A DNA stretch of 64,000 nt from Edaphovirga cremea (GTDB lineage: Bacteria > Pseudomonadota > Gammaproteobacteria > Enterobacterales > Enterobacteriaceae): positions 201,365-265,364 of the forward strand of contig NZ_QOVA01000006.1 of the NCBI RefSeq assembly GCF_003332275.1. The letters run 5' to 3'. Position numbers and translations under genes: made by a program. The notes below the pieces were generated by a model, which had not been told where the DNA came from, searched no databases, and worked only from the letters and a program-made list of their open reading frames with translations. Shown piece by piece: positions 55,754 through 64,000 of the stretch; position 1 is the stretch's first letter; every line of letters begins with the position of its first letter.

Positions 55754-56863
55754 ATGTGTAAACAACTCATGATCGGATTCACTTTGGCCTTGACGGCACT
55801 GATCTCTTTTCAAGCCGGGGCGGAACGTATCCGCGATCTGGTGTCTGTTCAGGGCGTGCGTGACAATGCCCTGATTGGCTACGGGCTGGTGGTCGGGCTG
55901 GATGGCTCCGGCGACCAGACCATGCAAACCCCATTTACCACGCAAAGCCTGAATAACATGCTCTCGCAACTGGGGATCACCGTGCCTGCCGGAACCAACA
56001 TGCAATTGAAGAACGTTGCGGCGGTGATGGTCACGGCCAAACTGCCGCCGTTCTCGCGTGCCGGTCAACAGATCGATATCGTCGTCTCATCAATGGGCAA
56101 CGCCAAAAGCCTGCGCGGCGGTACGCTGCTGATGACGCCGTTGAAAGGTGTCGATAATCAGGTTTATGCGCTGGCACAGGGTAACGTGCTGGTGGGTGGC
56201 GCAGGCGCGTCTGCTGGTGGCAGCAGTGTGCAGGTCAACCAACTGGCCGGTGGGCGCGTGACCAATGGTGCAACCATCGAACGTGAATTGCCGACGACGT
56301 TCGGTACAGAAGGGGTGATCAACCTGCAATTGAACACGGACGATTTCTCGCTCGCCCAGCAGGTAAGTGATGCGATCAACCGCCAACGCGGCATAGGTAC
56401 CGCATCGCCCCTTGACTCGCGCACCATCCAGGTTCTGGTTCCTCGCGGCAACAGCTCGCAGGTTCGCTTCCTTGCTGATATCCAGAACATCAATGTCACT
56501 GTCGGCCCGATGGATGCCAAGGTGATCATCAACTCGCGTACCGGTTCTGTGGTCATGAACCGTGATGTAACGCTCGATAGCTGCGCGGTGGCGCAAGGAA
56601 ATCTCTCTGTGGTGGTCGATCAGCAAAATATCGTCAGCCAGCCGGACACCCCTTTTGGTGGTGGGCAGACCGTTGTCACCCCGAATACCCAAATCTCTGT
56701 GCGCCAGCAAGGCGGCTCACTGCAACAGGTTCAGTCGAGTGCCAGCCTGAACAATGTCGTCCGCACGCTGAATGCGCTGGGGGCAACACCGATCGATTTG
56801 ATGTCTATCCTGCAAGCGATGAAAACCGCGGGCTGCCTGCGTGCCGATTTGGAAATTATCTAA
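55754..56863 (+). CDS. flgI: Flagellar P-ring protein FlgI
   Basis: 369 residues from ATG 55754 (AAGAGG upstream); the frame runs open into flgH but only from here is there a signal peptide (hydrophobic 6-18, AGA|ERIRDL). It forms the peptidoglycan-level ring around the rod and needs FlgA. The conserved [15 protein letters not shown] is present. The two Cys (LDSCAVA and TAGCLRAD) can form the known disulfide. The stop overlaps flgJ by one base. Confidence 0.96.
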   Translation: MCKQLMIGFTLALTALISFQAGAERIRDLVSVQGVRDNALIGYGLVVGLDGSGDQTMQTPFTTQSLNNMLSQLGITVPAGTNMQLKNVAAVMVTAKLPPFSRAGQQIDIVVSSMGNAKSLRGGTLLMTPLKGVDNQVYALAQGNVLVGGAGASAGGSSVQVNQLAGGRVTNGATIERELPTTFGTEGVINLQLNTDDFSLAQQVSDAINRQRGIGTASPLDSRTIQVLVPRGNSSQVRFLADIQNINVTVGPMDAKVIINSRTGSVVMNRDVTLDSCAVAQGNLSVVVDQQNIVSQPDTPFGGGQTVVTPNTQISVRQQGGSLQQVQSSASLNNVVRTLNALGATPIDLMSILQAMKTAGCLRADLEII

Positions 56864-57807
56864 TGAGTGATATCAGTTCGCTGTCCAGCGCCGCCTGGGA
56901 TGCGCAGTCATTGAATGCCTTGAAACGTGACGTTGGCAAAGATCCTCAGGCGCACCTGAAACAGGTCGCACAGCAGTTTGAAGGGGTGTTTGTGCAGATG
57001 ATGTTGAAAAGCATGCGCGCAGCACTGCCGAAAGATGGGATCCTCAGCAGCGATCAGACACAACTCTATACCTCCATGTACGATCAGCAAATCGCCCAAC
57101 AGATGTCTGAAAAAGGGCTGGGTATGGCCGACATGATGGTGAAACAGCTATCCGGCAATCATCCTGCGCCCAGTGAAACCGCGGGAACCGTACCGATGGC
57201 ACTGGACAATGACGTGCTGCAAACCTTGCCGCTGCAAGCGCTGGACCAGATGATGCGCAAAGCCATTCCTTCGGCACCGGACAGAACGGCAGGGGGCATG
57301 AATGCCGCCCGGAGCAATGGCGAATTTGTTTCACGCCTGACGATCCCGGCACAGCTAGCCAGCCAGCAGAGCGGCATTCCGCACCAACTGATTATGGCGC
57401 AGGCTGCATTGGAGTCGGGCTGGGGACAACGCGAAATCCCGACCGCTGACGGAAAACCCAGTTACAACCTGTTTGGCATAAAAGCGGGCAGCAACTGGCA
57501 GGGTGACAGCACAGAAATCACCACCACCGAATTCTCAAACGGCGTGGCGAAGAAAGTGAAAGCCAGTTTCCGCGTTTACGGTTCTTACGTCGAGGCCATC
57601 GCGGATTACGTAAAACTCCTGACCAACAATCCGCGCTACGCACAGGTTGCTGCCGCAAATACGCCAGAACAAGCTGCGCATGCGCTGCAAGCAGCGGGCT
57701 ATGCGACGGATCCGCTGTATGCCAAGAAGCTGGTGAATCTGATTCAGCAAATGAAGGATACCAGCAGCAAGGCAGTACGAGCCTACGATCTCCACACCCT
57801 CTTCTAG
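56863..57807 (+). CDS. flgJ: Rod cap and muramidase FlgJ
   Basis: 314 residues. The N-terminal rod-scaffold domain (VAQQFEGVFVQMMLKSM) is joined to a C-terminal muramidase of the GH73 type with the catalytic Glu184 in AQAALESGWGQ and YNLFGIKAG. It opens the peptidoglycan for the rod. This two-domain form is the gammaproteobacterial one. Confidence 0.96.
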   Translation: MSDISSLSSAAWDAQSLNALKRDVGKDPQAHLKQVAQQFEGVFVQMMLKSMRAALPKDGILSSDQTQLYTSMYDQQIAQQMSEKGLGMADMMVKQLSGNHPAPSETAGTVPMALDNDVLQTLPLQALDQMMRKAIPSAPDRTAGGMNAARSNGEFVSRLTIPAQLASQQSGIPHQLIMAQAALESGWGQREIPTADGKPSYNLFGIKAGSNWQGDSTEITTTEFSNGVAKKVKASFRVYGSYVEAIADYVKLLTNNPRYAQVAAANTPEQAAHALQAAGYATDPLYAKKLVNLIQQMKDTSSKAVRAYDLHTLF

Positions 57808-58246
57808 TGAGGGGGATGGCTACTGCGCGTCGCCACTGCGGGCTTGTGCAGTGCTCGTAATCCTCATGGACCTTGTGTCCACTCCGGTTACTGCGCGCTG
57901 TACGCACCCACATTGGCTTAGCTCGCTACGCCCTTTAGATTGGCAGTCAAAGGCAAAATAATTCCAGGTTTTGCATTTTACAATGTCACATTTTAGGGGG
58001 AGCCGTAGGATGAGGTTCCCGGAGGGATGCCTCGCCTGCGGGTAGACCCGTGTATCTCGATCTTGATGAGACGATAGCTCGCTACGCCTTTGTTCCGGGT
58101 TAAACAAATCGCGTGATTTTTTCCTCAAGTTTTTAAGGCTCTTACCGATAACTGAGTCAGGCTGGATCGGGCATGGCTCTCATCTCAGCACCGTTTAACA
58201 CGCAGCCGGTGACGCTGAACAGGCGCTGGCAGTCAAAGGATTTACT
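57808..58246. repeat. flgJ-flgK gap with repeat-like sequence
   Basis: 439 bases, far longer than the short flgJ-flgK gap usual in enterobacteria. It contains TAGCTCGCTACGCC twice (57919-57932 and 58075-58088) and TGGCAGTCAAAGG twice (57941-57953 and 58227-58239). On the minus strand there is a TGGAC/GTCCA hairpin followed by ATGAGGATTACGAGCACTGC, which resembles dispersed enterobacterial intergenic repeats. The flgK promoter lies near its right end. Confidence 0.5.
58125..58151 (+). promoter_or_regulatory. Sigma-28 (FliA) promoter for flgKL
   Basis: TCAAGTTT, an 11-base spacer and ACCGATAA match the sigma-28 consensus with two mismatches, 95 bases before flgK. This gives the class 3 expression known for flgKL. 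Confidence 0.88.
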
Positions 58247-59914
58247 ATGTCCAACAGCTTAATCAATACGGCGATGAGCGGACTGAATGCAGCGCAGGCG
58301 GCACTCAGCACGGTCAGCAACAATATCAGTAACGCCACCACTGCGGGTTATAACCGCCAGAATGCCATCATTTCACAGGCATCAGGATCCAGCTCCATGC
58401 AAGGTTATATCGGTAACGGGGTTACGGTGACGGGTATCAATCGCGAGTACAACCAGTTTGTGGTCAATCAGTTACGCAATGCTGAAACCAAAAGCAGCAG
58501 CTTGACCAGCTATTACAATCAAGTGTCGCAGATTGATGATTTACTGTCGGATACCACCAACAACCTGTCGTCAACGTTGCAGAGCTTTTTTAGCAGCATC
58601 CAGAGCATGACCAGTGCCGCTGACGATACCGCTGCGCGTCAAACCGTCATCGGCAAAGCGCAAGGGCTGGTTAACCAATTCCAGAGCTCGGACAAATATT
58701 TAAGCGATCTCGACAGCGGTGTGAACCAGCAAATCACCGACACGGTCGCGCAAATCAACAATTACTCGCAGCAAATCGCCAAACTCAACGACCAGATTAC
58801 CCGGACGCGCGGAAGCAGCGGCGGCGTAGAACCGAATGCCCTGCTGGATCAGCGTGATGAACTGGTCAGCAATCTTAATAAACTGGTTGGCGTAACCGTC
58901 ACCCAACAGGATGGCGATGCGTATAACGTCGCTTTTGCCGACGGTACCGTGCTGGTGCAGGGTACCAACTCCTACAGTTTGCAGGCGTTGCAATCGAGCA
59001 GCGATCCAAACCGCATCACCGTGGGTTACATCAACAACGGCGCTTCGCAGCCGATTGAAATCGCAGAAAACCGTATCACTACCGGCACTCTCGGCGGAAT
59101 ATTGAACTTCCGCACGCAATCCCTGGATCCCGCCAGAAATCAACTCGGCCAGATTGCCCTCACGATGGCAGACAGCTTTAACAAAGTGCAGGAAGCGGGA
59201 TACGATCTGAATGGCGACAAAGGCGAGGCTTTCTTCAGCTTCAGCGACCCCTCAACGATCCCTAATGCCAAAAATACCGGAATGGCGTCGCTGTCAGTTG
59301 CTTACACGGATACCGCAAAAGTTCAGGCCAGCGATTACAAGATGTCCTTCGACGGCAGTAATTGGCAGGTCACGCGTATTTCAGACAATGCCAACATCAA
59401 AGCAACGACGGGTATGGATGCAAACGGCAAGCCAACACTCAGTTTTGATGGACTGAATGTCACGGTTTCGGATGCAACCGCAGCCAAAAAGGGTGACAGC
59501 TTCACCGTGAAAACGGTCACCAACGCAGCGACCAACTTGAAAGTTGAGATCTCAGACTCGGCAAAAATCGCCGCAGCCTCTGAAGAAGACGGTGGCGTGA
59601 GCGACAACCGCAATGCGCAGAAAATGTTGGATCTGCAAACGGCCAAAGTCGTGCAAGGCAAATCCACACTGACTGCTGCGTATGCCAGTCTGGTCAGCAG
59701 CGTGGGTAATCAGACCAGCACTGCCAAAGTCAACAGCACGACACAGACCAATATCGTGACGCAGTTGAGCAACCAGCAGCAATCTATTTCCGGGGTCAAT
59801 CTCAACGAAGAGTACGGCGATTTGCAACGTTATCAGCAATATTACCTCGCCAACGCTCAGGTTATTCAGACCGCGTCGACCCTGTTCAATGCGCTGATGG
59901 ATCTCCGCGCCTAA
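58247..59914 (+). CDS. flgK: Hook-filament junction protein 1 FlgK
   Basis: 555 residues. N-terminal LINTAMSGLNAAQAAL and NNISNATTAGYNRQ, and C-terminal EYGDLQRYQQYYLANAQVIQ, bracket the variable exposed domains. It is exported with FlgN and forms the first junction zone between hook and filament. Confidence 0.97.
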   Translation: MSNSLINTAMSGLNAAQAALSTVSNNISNATTAGYNRQNAIISQASGSSSMQGYIGNGVTVTGINREYNQFVVNQLRNAETKSSSLTSYYNQVSQIDDLLSDTTNNLSSTLQSFFSSIQSMTSAADDTAARQTVIGKAQGLVNQFQSSDKYLSDLDSGVNQQITDTVAQINNYSQQIAKLNDQITRTRGSSGGVEPNALLDQRDELVSNLNKLVGVTVTQQDGDAYNVAFADGTVLVQGTNSYSLQALQSSSDPNRITVGYINNGASQPIEIAENRITTGTLGGILNFRTQSLDPARNQLGQIALTMADSFNKVQEAGYDLNGDKGEAFFSFSDPSTIPNAKNTGMASLSVAYTDTAKVQASDYKMSFDGSNWQVTRISDNANIKATTGMDANGKPTLSFDGLNVTVSDATAAKKGDSFTVKTVTNAATNLKVEISDSAKIAAASEEDGGVSDNRNAQKMLDLQTAKVVQGKSTLTAAYASLVSSVGNQTSTAKVNSTTQTNIVTQLSNQQQSISGVNLNEEYGDLQRYQQYYLANAQVIQTASTLFNALMDLRA

Positions 59915-59936
59915 CAACTTATAAGGACCTGACACC

Positions 59937-60893
59937 ATGCGTTTCAGCACCAGCATGCTGTATCAGCAAAACATGAATGGCATTGCCAACAGCCAGTCGA
60001 AATGGCTCGATGCCGGTCTGCAACTTTCTACAGGGTTGCGGGTGAACAAACCGTCAGACGACCCCATGGCCGCGTCCCAGGCGGTGATGACCATTCAGTC
60101 GCAGGCGCAAAATAACCAGTACACGCTGGCGCGTACGTTTGCCAATCAAAATATGAGTCTGGAAGAGTCGATTCTGGGAAACGCGACAACGACTATCCAA
60201 GGTGTTCAGGCGCTGATTGTTGAAGCGGGCAACGGCTCGCAGAGTGACGATGACCGAGCGTCGCTGGCTACCAAATTGCAGGGGCTGAAAGACCAGTTAG
60301 CCAATATTGCCAACAGTACCGACGGCAATGGCCGCTTCATCTTCGCAGGTTATAAAAGTGACTCGGCTCCCTTTGTCACGGATAAAGACGGTAACGTTAG
60401 CTACAAAGGTGGGGAACAGGCCATCCAGCAAAAAGTCGATGCCAGCCGAACGATGACCGTCAGCCATACGGGTACCGATGTTTTCCTGTCAGTGACGGGG
60501 AATGCGCTCAAAGAGCCAGACGGTACTGCGGGTGAAAGTGATATGTTCAAAACGATCGATGGCGTATTGGCGGCATTGAAAAAACCACAGGCTGATACTA
60601 CGCCTGAGGAATACAGTGCCGCCATGGATAAAGCCAACCGGGGAATGAGTAATTCGCTCAATAACGTGCTGACGGTGCGGGCTGAACTGGGTACCCAGAT
60701 GAATGAGCTGGACACGTTGGACAGCATCGGCAGCGATCGTACCCTGACCAATAAAAATCAGCTCAGTGCATTGCAGGATACTGACTGGAATGCGGCCATT
60801 TCAACCTACTCCATTCAGCAGGTCGCGTTGCAGGCAGCCTATAAAACTTTCACTGATATGCAAGGTATGTCGCTGTTTGAACTAAACCGCTAA
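59937..60893 (+). CDS. flgL: Hook-filament junction protein 2 FlgL
   Basis: 318 residues with flagellin-like ends: MRFSTSMLYQQNMNGI and GLRVNKPSDDPMAAS at the N-terminus, YSIQQVALQAAYKTF at the C-terminus. It forms the second junction zone. AAGGACC is the ribosome-binding site. Two terminators follow. Confidence 0.97.
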   Translation: MRFSTSMLYQQNMNGIANSQSKWLDAGLQLSTGLRVNKPSDDPMAASQAVMTIQSQAQNNQYTLARTFANQNMSLEESILGNATTTIQGVQALIVEAGNGSQSDDDRASLATKLQGLKDQLANIANSTDGNGRFIFAGYKSDSAPFVTDKDGNVSYKGGEQAIQQKVDASRTMTVSHTGTDVFLSVTGNALKEPDGTAGESDMFKTIDGVLAALKKPQADTTPEEYSAAMDKANRGMSNSLNNVLTVRAELGTQMNELDTLDSIGSDRTLTNKNQLSALQDTDWNAAISTYSIQQVALQAAYKTFTDMQGMSLFELNR

Positions 60894-60903
60894 TCCGCAA
60901 CTG

Positions 60904-60934
60904 ACCTGCCTGAACTCCGGCAGGTTTCTGTTTT
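60904..60934 (+). terminator. First terminator after flgL
   Basis: ACCTGCC and GGCAGGT pair across 8 bases and are followed by TTCTGTTTT. Confidence 0.8.
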
Positions 60935-60964
60935 AAGTGTACTTAAACCGGGTGCACTTACTTG

Positions 60965-61012
60965 GGTATGTCACCCTTTCTCACCAAGTTGAGGGTGGCA
61001 TACCGTTTTTTT
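60965..61012 (+). terminator. Second terminator after flgL
   Basis: GGTATGTCACCCT and AGGGTGGCATACC form a 13-base stem with one T-G pair, followed by seven T. It is the stronger of two tandem terminators closing the flagellar block. Confidence 0.85.
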
Positions 61013-61033
61013 CTGCCACGGTCATTTTAACCG

Positions 61034-61726
61034 CTACGCAAACAGAACCAGCATCAGTGGGAAAACAAAGGGTGCCATCAGCGAGGTAATAATGCCGCAG
61101 ATAACCAGCGCCAATGAACTGAACGCCCCTTCCTGAAAATCCATCTCGGCGCAACGGGCGGTTCCCAAGGCGTGCGACGCGGTTCCCATCGCCAGACCAC
61201 GGGACGCCTTCGTGGTTATCTTGAGGACATTAAACAGGGCATGCCCCAATACCGCACCAAGAATACCGACAAAAATCACACAGACGGCGCTGATTGCCGG
61301 GATCCCGCCAATGGACGTGGCAACCGCCATGGCGATAGGCGTTGTGACTGATTTTGGCAGAATCGAGGCGGCAATTTCTGGCGTTGCTCCCATCCATAAG
61401 GCAATCGCCGTGCCACTGACCATGGCGGTAATGCTGCCGATAAAACAGATACTGATAATGGATTTCCAGCGTGCGCGGATCTGATGAAGTTGCTCATATA
61501 ACGGAAAAGCCAAAGCGACCACGGCTGGTTGCAGAAGATCGTTGAGTATTTTGCTGCCCGCGAAATAGTGTGCATATGGCGTATTTGTCAGCAGTAACAA
61601 CGGGATAATAATCACCATCGAAACCAACAGCGGATTAAGCAACGGCATTTTAAGACGCTTCGCCAATTTCCGTGCACCAAAAAAGACCGCCAACGTCAGG
61701 GGCAGCGACCACCAGATATAGCTCAT
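61034..61726 (-). CDS. yohK: LrgB/CidB-family inner-membrane protein YohK
   Basis: 230 residues from the ATG at 61726, which forms an ATGA overlap with yohJ; the open frame extends 37 codons further but only from here does it match the family start [10 protein letters not shown]. About seven membrane segments, with the conserved [16 protein letters not shown] and [14 protein letters not shown]. The family is linked to murein hydrolase export control and metabolite efflux; the exact role is unsettled. Confidence 0.94.
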   Translation of the reverse strand: MSYIWWSLPLTLAVFFGARKLAKRLKMPLLNPLLVSMVIIIPLLLLTNTPYAHYFAGSKILNDLLQPAVVALAFPLYEQLHQIRARWKSIISICFIGSITAMVSGTAIALWMGATPEIAASILPKSVTTPIAMAVATSIGGIPAISAVCVIFVGILGAVLGHALFNVLKITTKASRGLAMGTASHALGTARCAEMDFQEGAFSSLALVICGIITSLMAPFVFPLMLVLFA

Positions 61727-62133
61727 GGTTTGTCCTCCGGCCCTGGGACATCTTTGCCAACAATCGGGCGCTCGCGGTGGACATAATGGGAACTGTAAGC
61801 GACAACCAACATCACGATGAGCGTACTCACTGCACATGAGACCACCAACGGGCCAAACTGGCTGCGCAATTGGTCATAATAACTCATCACACCCACGCCA
61901 ATCGGCACGAACAACAGGGCCATATAACGGATCAGCAAATGGCAACCGGGTTTGACCCATTTCGGCGGCAGAATTTGCGAAGAGAGCAGGGCAAAGAGGA
62001 TCAGCATACCGATAATACTGCCTGGAATGGTGATGGGCAGCAGCGCTGAAATCGCATTACCTAAAAATAAGCAGAGATAAATCAATGCGAAAGCGCGGAT
62101 GAACTGCCAGCAAAGAGTCAACAGATTGCGCAT
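61723..62133 (-). CDS. yohJ: LrgA/CidA-family inner-membrane protein YohJ
   Basis: 136 residues from the ATG at 62133, chosen because AGGA lies 9 bases upstream; a longer start nine codons up is possible. Four membrane segments and the conserved [17 protein letters not shown] and [17 protein letters not shown]. It is holin-like and coupled to yohK by the ATGA overlap. Confidence 0.93.
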   Translation of the reverse strand: MRNLLTLCWQFIRAFALIYLCLFLGNAISALLPITIPGSIIGMLILFALLSSQILPPKWVKPGCHLLIRYMALLFVPIGVGVMSYYDQLRSQFGPLVVSCAVSTLIVMLVVAYSSHYVHRERPIVGKDVPGPEDKP

Positions 62134-62222
62134 AGAAGATGTCCTGATTAACGTAGGCATTCATCATACAATTAATGATTAAAATGTGCTACCGATCACA
62201 CCATGAAATAACGCCATGTCTG

Positions 62223-63437
62223 CTATGCGTGAGGTACCGCATGTGTCTTGGCTAATTGATAACCCCGCCAAAACAGCGCCAGACCTACCAACGTCGCGAA
62301 CATCAGCACCACAAACAGCATCTCAGGCAGGGTATACGCCAGCACAAAACCACTGACCACGGGTATGAGAGCGCCGCCGAGATTACTGAGATTCTGCACA
62401 CCATAATAACTGCCTTTCAGATGAGGCGGGGCAATATAGTCGATGAACAGATACTCCACGGGAATAACAATAATCTCTCCCAGAGAAAAAATCGCCATTG
62501 CCAGCATCCATAGCGGAATTGAATGTTGGGCCAGCATGAAGCCCGCCAACCCGACTATGAAAAACGCGCTGCCTACAACCAGCCAACGCATCAGGTTTTG
62601 CTGATTCAGGCGTTTGCTGAACACATACTGCAAGGTAATGACAATTCCGGCATTCACCGGCATAACGGCACCAATCACCTTATAGGCGAAGTCGGCATCT
62701 GCGACGGTAATCAGGTATTGCGACAGGTACCCGGCAAACTGAGCGAAAACCATGGTACCCAGCGTACTGCCAAGCGTGAAGTAAATCAGGCGTTTATCCT
62801 GGCGCAATATGGTGGCGGTTTGCCGAAACGTCAGGCGCTGTTGTGCCACTGGCATCTGTTCATCGACCAGCGGCTGCGGCATTCCCCAGCGATAGAACAT
62901 ATAGCCGAGGGCGGCAGCGGCCAGTCCGGCAATCAGCCCGGAAATGACAAAAGGGGAGATCACGTCGCTGGTGGCGGCAAAGACACCAATAGGAGGCCCG
63001 ATCGCCCAGCCAACGTTAACCAGCGTGTAGTTGGCCGAAAATGCCCTGATGCGTCGCTCGACGGGAAGATAATCGGCATAGCAGGCTTTTATCGCGATCC
63101 CCAGAATCGAATAGGCTGAATAGAGCACGGCGAGAAACACGATCACCCAGAGCTTGCTTGCATAGAGCGGTAGCAAAAACAAAGAGATCGAAAACAGGGC
63201 GATACAGATCAAAATCAGCGGTCGCTTACTGAATTTATCGACCAGATACCCGCCATAGAAACTGGTAAATATCGCCAGCGTCAGGCTGATACCCAGCACC
63301 AGCCCGACCCATTGGGTGGTCAGTTGCAAATGCTCTGCGAGATAAATCGTCATAAACGGCAGGGTAATAGCGCGCCCGATGGTGAGCATCAGGGACGTAA
63401 CGAGCAGCGCTTTAATCAGCGACGGGAATCCATTCAT
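62223..63437 (-). CDS. YdeE-like MFS exporter
   Basis: 404 residues from the ATG at 63437 (an ATG 14 codons upstream is possible; neither has a clear ribosome-binding site, but the shorter form matches the YdeE N-terminus). Twelve membrane helices. Family landmarks: TIGRAITLPFMTIYL, GGYLVDKFSKRPLI, NVGWAIGPPIG and LFIDYIAPPHLKGSYYG. In E. coli, YdeE is implicated in dipeptide export; the substrate here is not readable. Confidence 0.85.
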   Translation of the reverse strand: MNGFPSLIKALLVTSLMLTIGRAITLPFMTIYLAEHLQLTTQWVGLVLGISLTLAIFTSFYGGYLVDKFSKRPLILICIALFSISLFLLPLYASKLWVIVFLAVLYSAYSILGIAIKACYADYLPVERRIRAFSANYTLVNVGWAIGPPIGVFAATSDVISPFVISGLIAGLAAAALGYMFYRWGMPQPLVDEQMPVAQQRLTFRQTATILRQDKRLIYFTLGSTLGTMVFAQFAGYLSQYLITVADADFAYKVIGAVMPVNAGIVITLQYVFSKRLNQQNLMRWLVVGSAFFIVGLAGFMLAQHSIPLWMLAMAIFSLGEIIVIPVEYLFIDYIAPPHLKGSYYGVQNLSNLGGALIPVVSGFVLAYTLPEMLFVVLMFATLVGLALFWRGYQLAKTHAVPHA

Positions 63438-64000
63438 TGTGGGGACTTTGGGAAAGTTGACAAACTTGAGGGATAACATAGCGGATTCAGGGGTTTAATC
63501 AACCCTGACGGTTGATCGTTTTAGTGTTTATTTGCGTATAAGTGGCTTGTTTCAAAGCGATTTTGGAGCAAATTTCGGTTATGTATTCGGTGAAGAGTTT
63601 GTTTTTAAGGGCGGATTCTGAGCAGGTTTCGGTTGATATCAGTGTTACATCTGATTGTTAAAGGAAGGCTTTGTTGGTTGATTGCTTTGGCTTGGTTTTC
63701 TTTCTTCTGATGTGAAGATCGGCAATCAAGCAGGGGGCGAAGCGCGCCCCCTGCACCCGCGCTTTCCGCAGCATAAATTGCCCACTGCGTGGGTTCCTTC
63801 GGTTGTCATTGCGGCGGACGGGCCGGCTTTAGGCTACAGGTCCCTGTAGCCGGACGCCTTTCGCCGCCATCCATGGCGGCTCATCCCTGCCTCCATTCCG
63901 CCCTCAGCAATTTATGATGCTCGGGGGAAGGTCAAAGACAAAAGAAATAATCAAAAGAGAAAATGAAAACATCAAGATTGTCTCAATTCATTATCATTTT
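63438..64000. other. Non-coding right end of the window
   Basis: No gene is supported here. The MFS promoter should lie in its left part. The middle holds a composite palindromic element (63730-63921). The last 75 bases are AT-rich and show nothing recognisable. Confidence 0.5.
63730..63921. repeat. Composite palindromic intergenic element
   Basis: Five inverted repeats lie within 190 bases: GCAGGGGGCG/CGCCCCCTGC (63730-63754), CCCAC/GTGGG (63781-63793), GGCTACAGG/CCTGTAGCC (63832-63851) and GCCGCCA/TGGCGGC (63863-63880). An outer pair CATAAATTGC (63772-63781) and GCAATTTATG (63907-63916) encloses the last three. It resembles a mobile, non-coding repeat unit. Confidence 0.6.

Overview
The window reads as a chromosomal segment of an Enterobacterales bacterium (Pectobacteriaceae/Yersiniaceae-like; genus not determinable from the sequence alone). 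The basis is the gene order gnd - his operon - yeeZ-like - flhDC - motAB - cheAW - tar - cheRBYZ - flhBAE - flgNMA - flgBCDEFGHIJKL, a his attenuator with a polyhistidine leader, an ERIC element, and close family resemblance of nearly every housekeeping protein to enterobacterial homologues.

Bases 1-22900 are the gnd-proximal part of an O-antigen locus, AT-rich at its left end. On the plus strand lie the 3' end of a rhamnosyltransferase-like glycosyltransferase, the initiating transferase wbaP, a complete dTDP-rhamnose cassette rfbBACD, the relic of a Wzx flippase, a Tat-exported parallel beta-helix protein, galE, and a second complete rfbBACD cassette. Facing it on the minus strand is an ABC-transporter O-polysaccharide operon: wzm, wzt with a C-terminal carbohydrate-binding domain, a 1360-residue methyltransferase/coiled-coil/double-GT2 protein, a HAD-type protein and two GT2 glycosyltransferases. 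An internally deleted rfbD relic lies between wzm and gnd, and an IS66-type transposase tail lies where the two convergent halves meet. The locus looks like a mosaic of a WbaP/Wzx-type and a Wzm/Wzt-type O-antigen system.

Bases 23400-33450 are conserved core: gnd with a strong terminator, the full hisGDCBHAFI operon on the minus strand with overlapping genes and the hisL attenuator, and yeeZ.

Bases 33450-60930 hold a contiguous flagellar and chemotaxis block. A long leader with a near-ideal CRP site precedes flhDC. I find four sigma-28 promoters matching the TAAAGTTT-N11-GCCGATAA pattern: inside flhC for motA, before tar, before flgM and before flgK. An ERIC element supplies the last codons of cheA. 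Two tandem terminators close the flg operon after flgL.

Bases 61030-63440 carry the CidA/LrgA and CidB/LrgB pair yohJ-yohK and a YdeE-like MFS exporter, all on the minus strand. The window ends in non-coding DNA with a composite palindromic element.

I see no CRISPR array, tRNA, rRNA, prophage or replication origin. The most unusual parts are the hybrid O-antigen locus with its relics, the large fused capping/glycosyltransferase protein, the Tat-exported beta-helix protein, and the ERIC-derived CheA tail.
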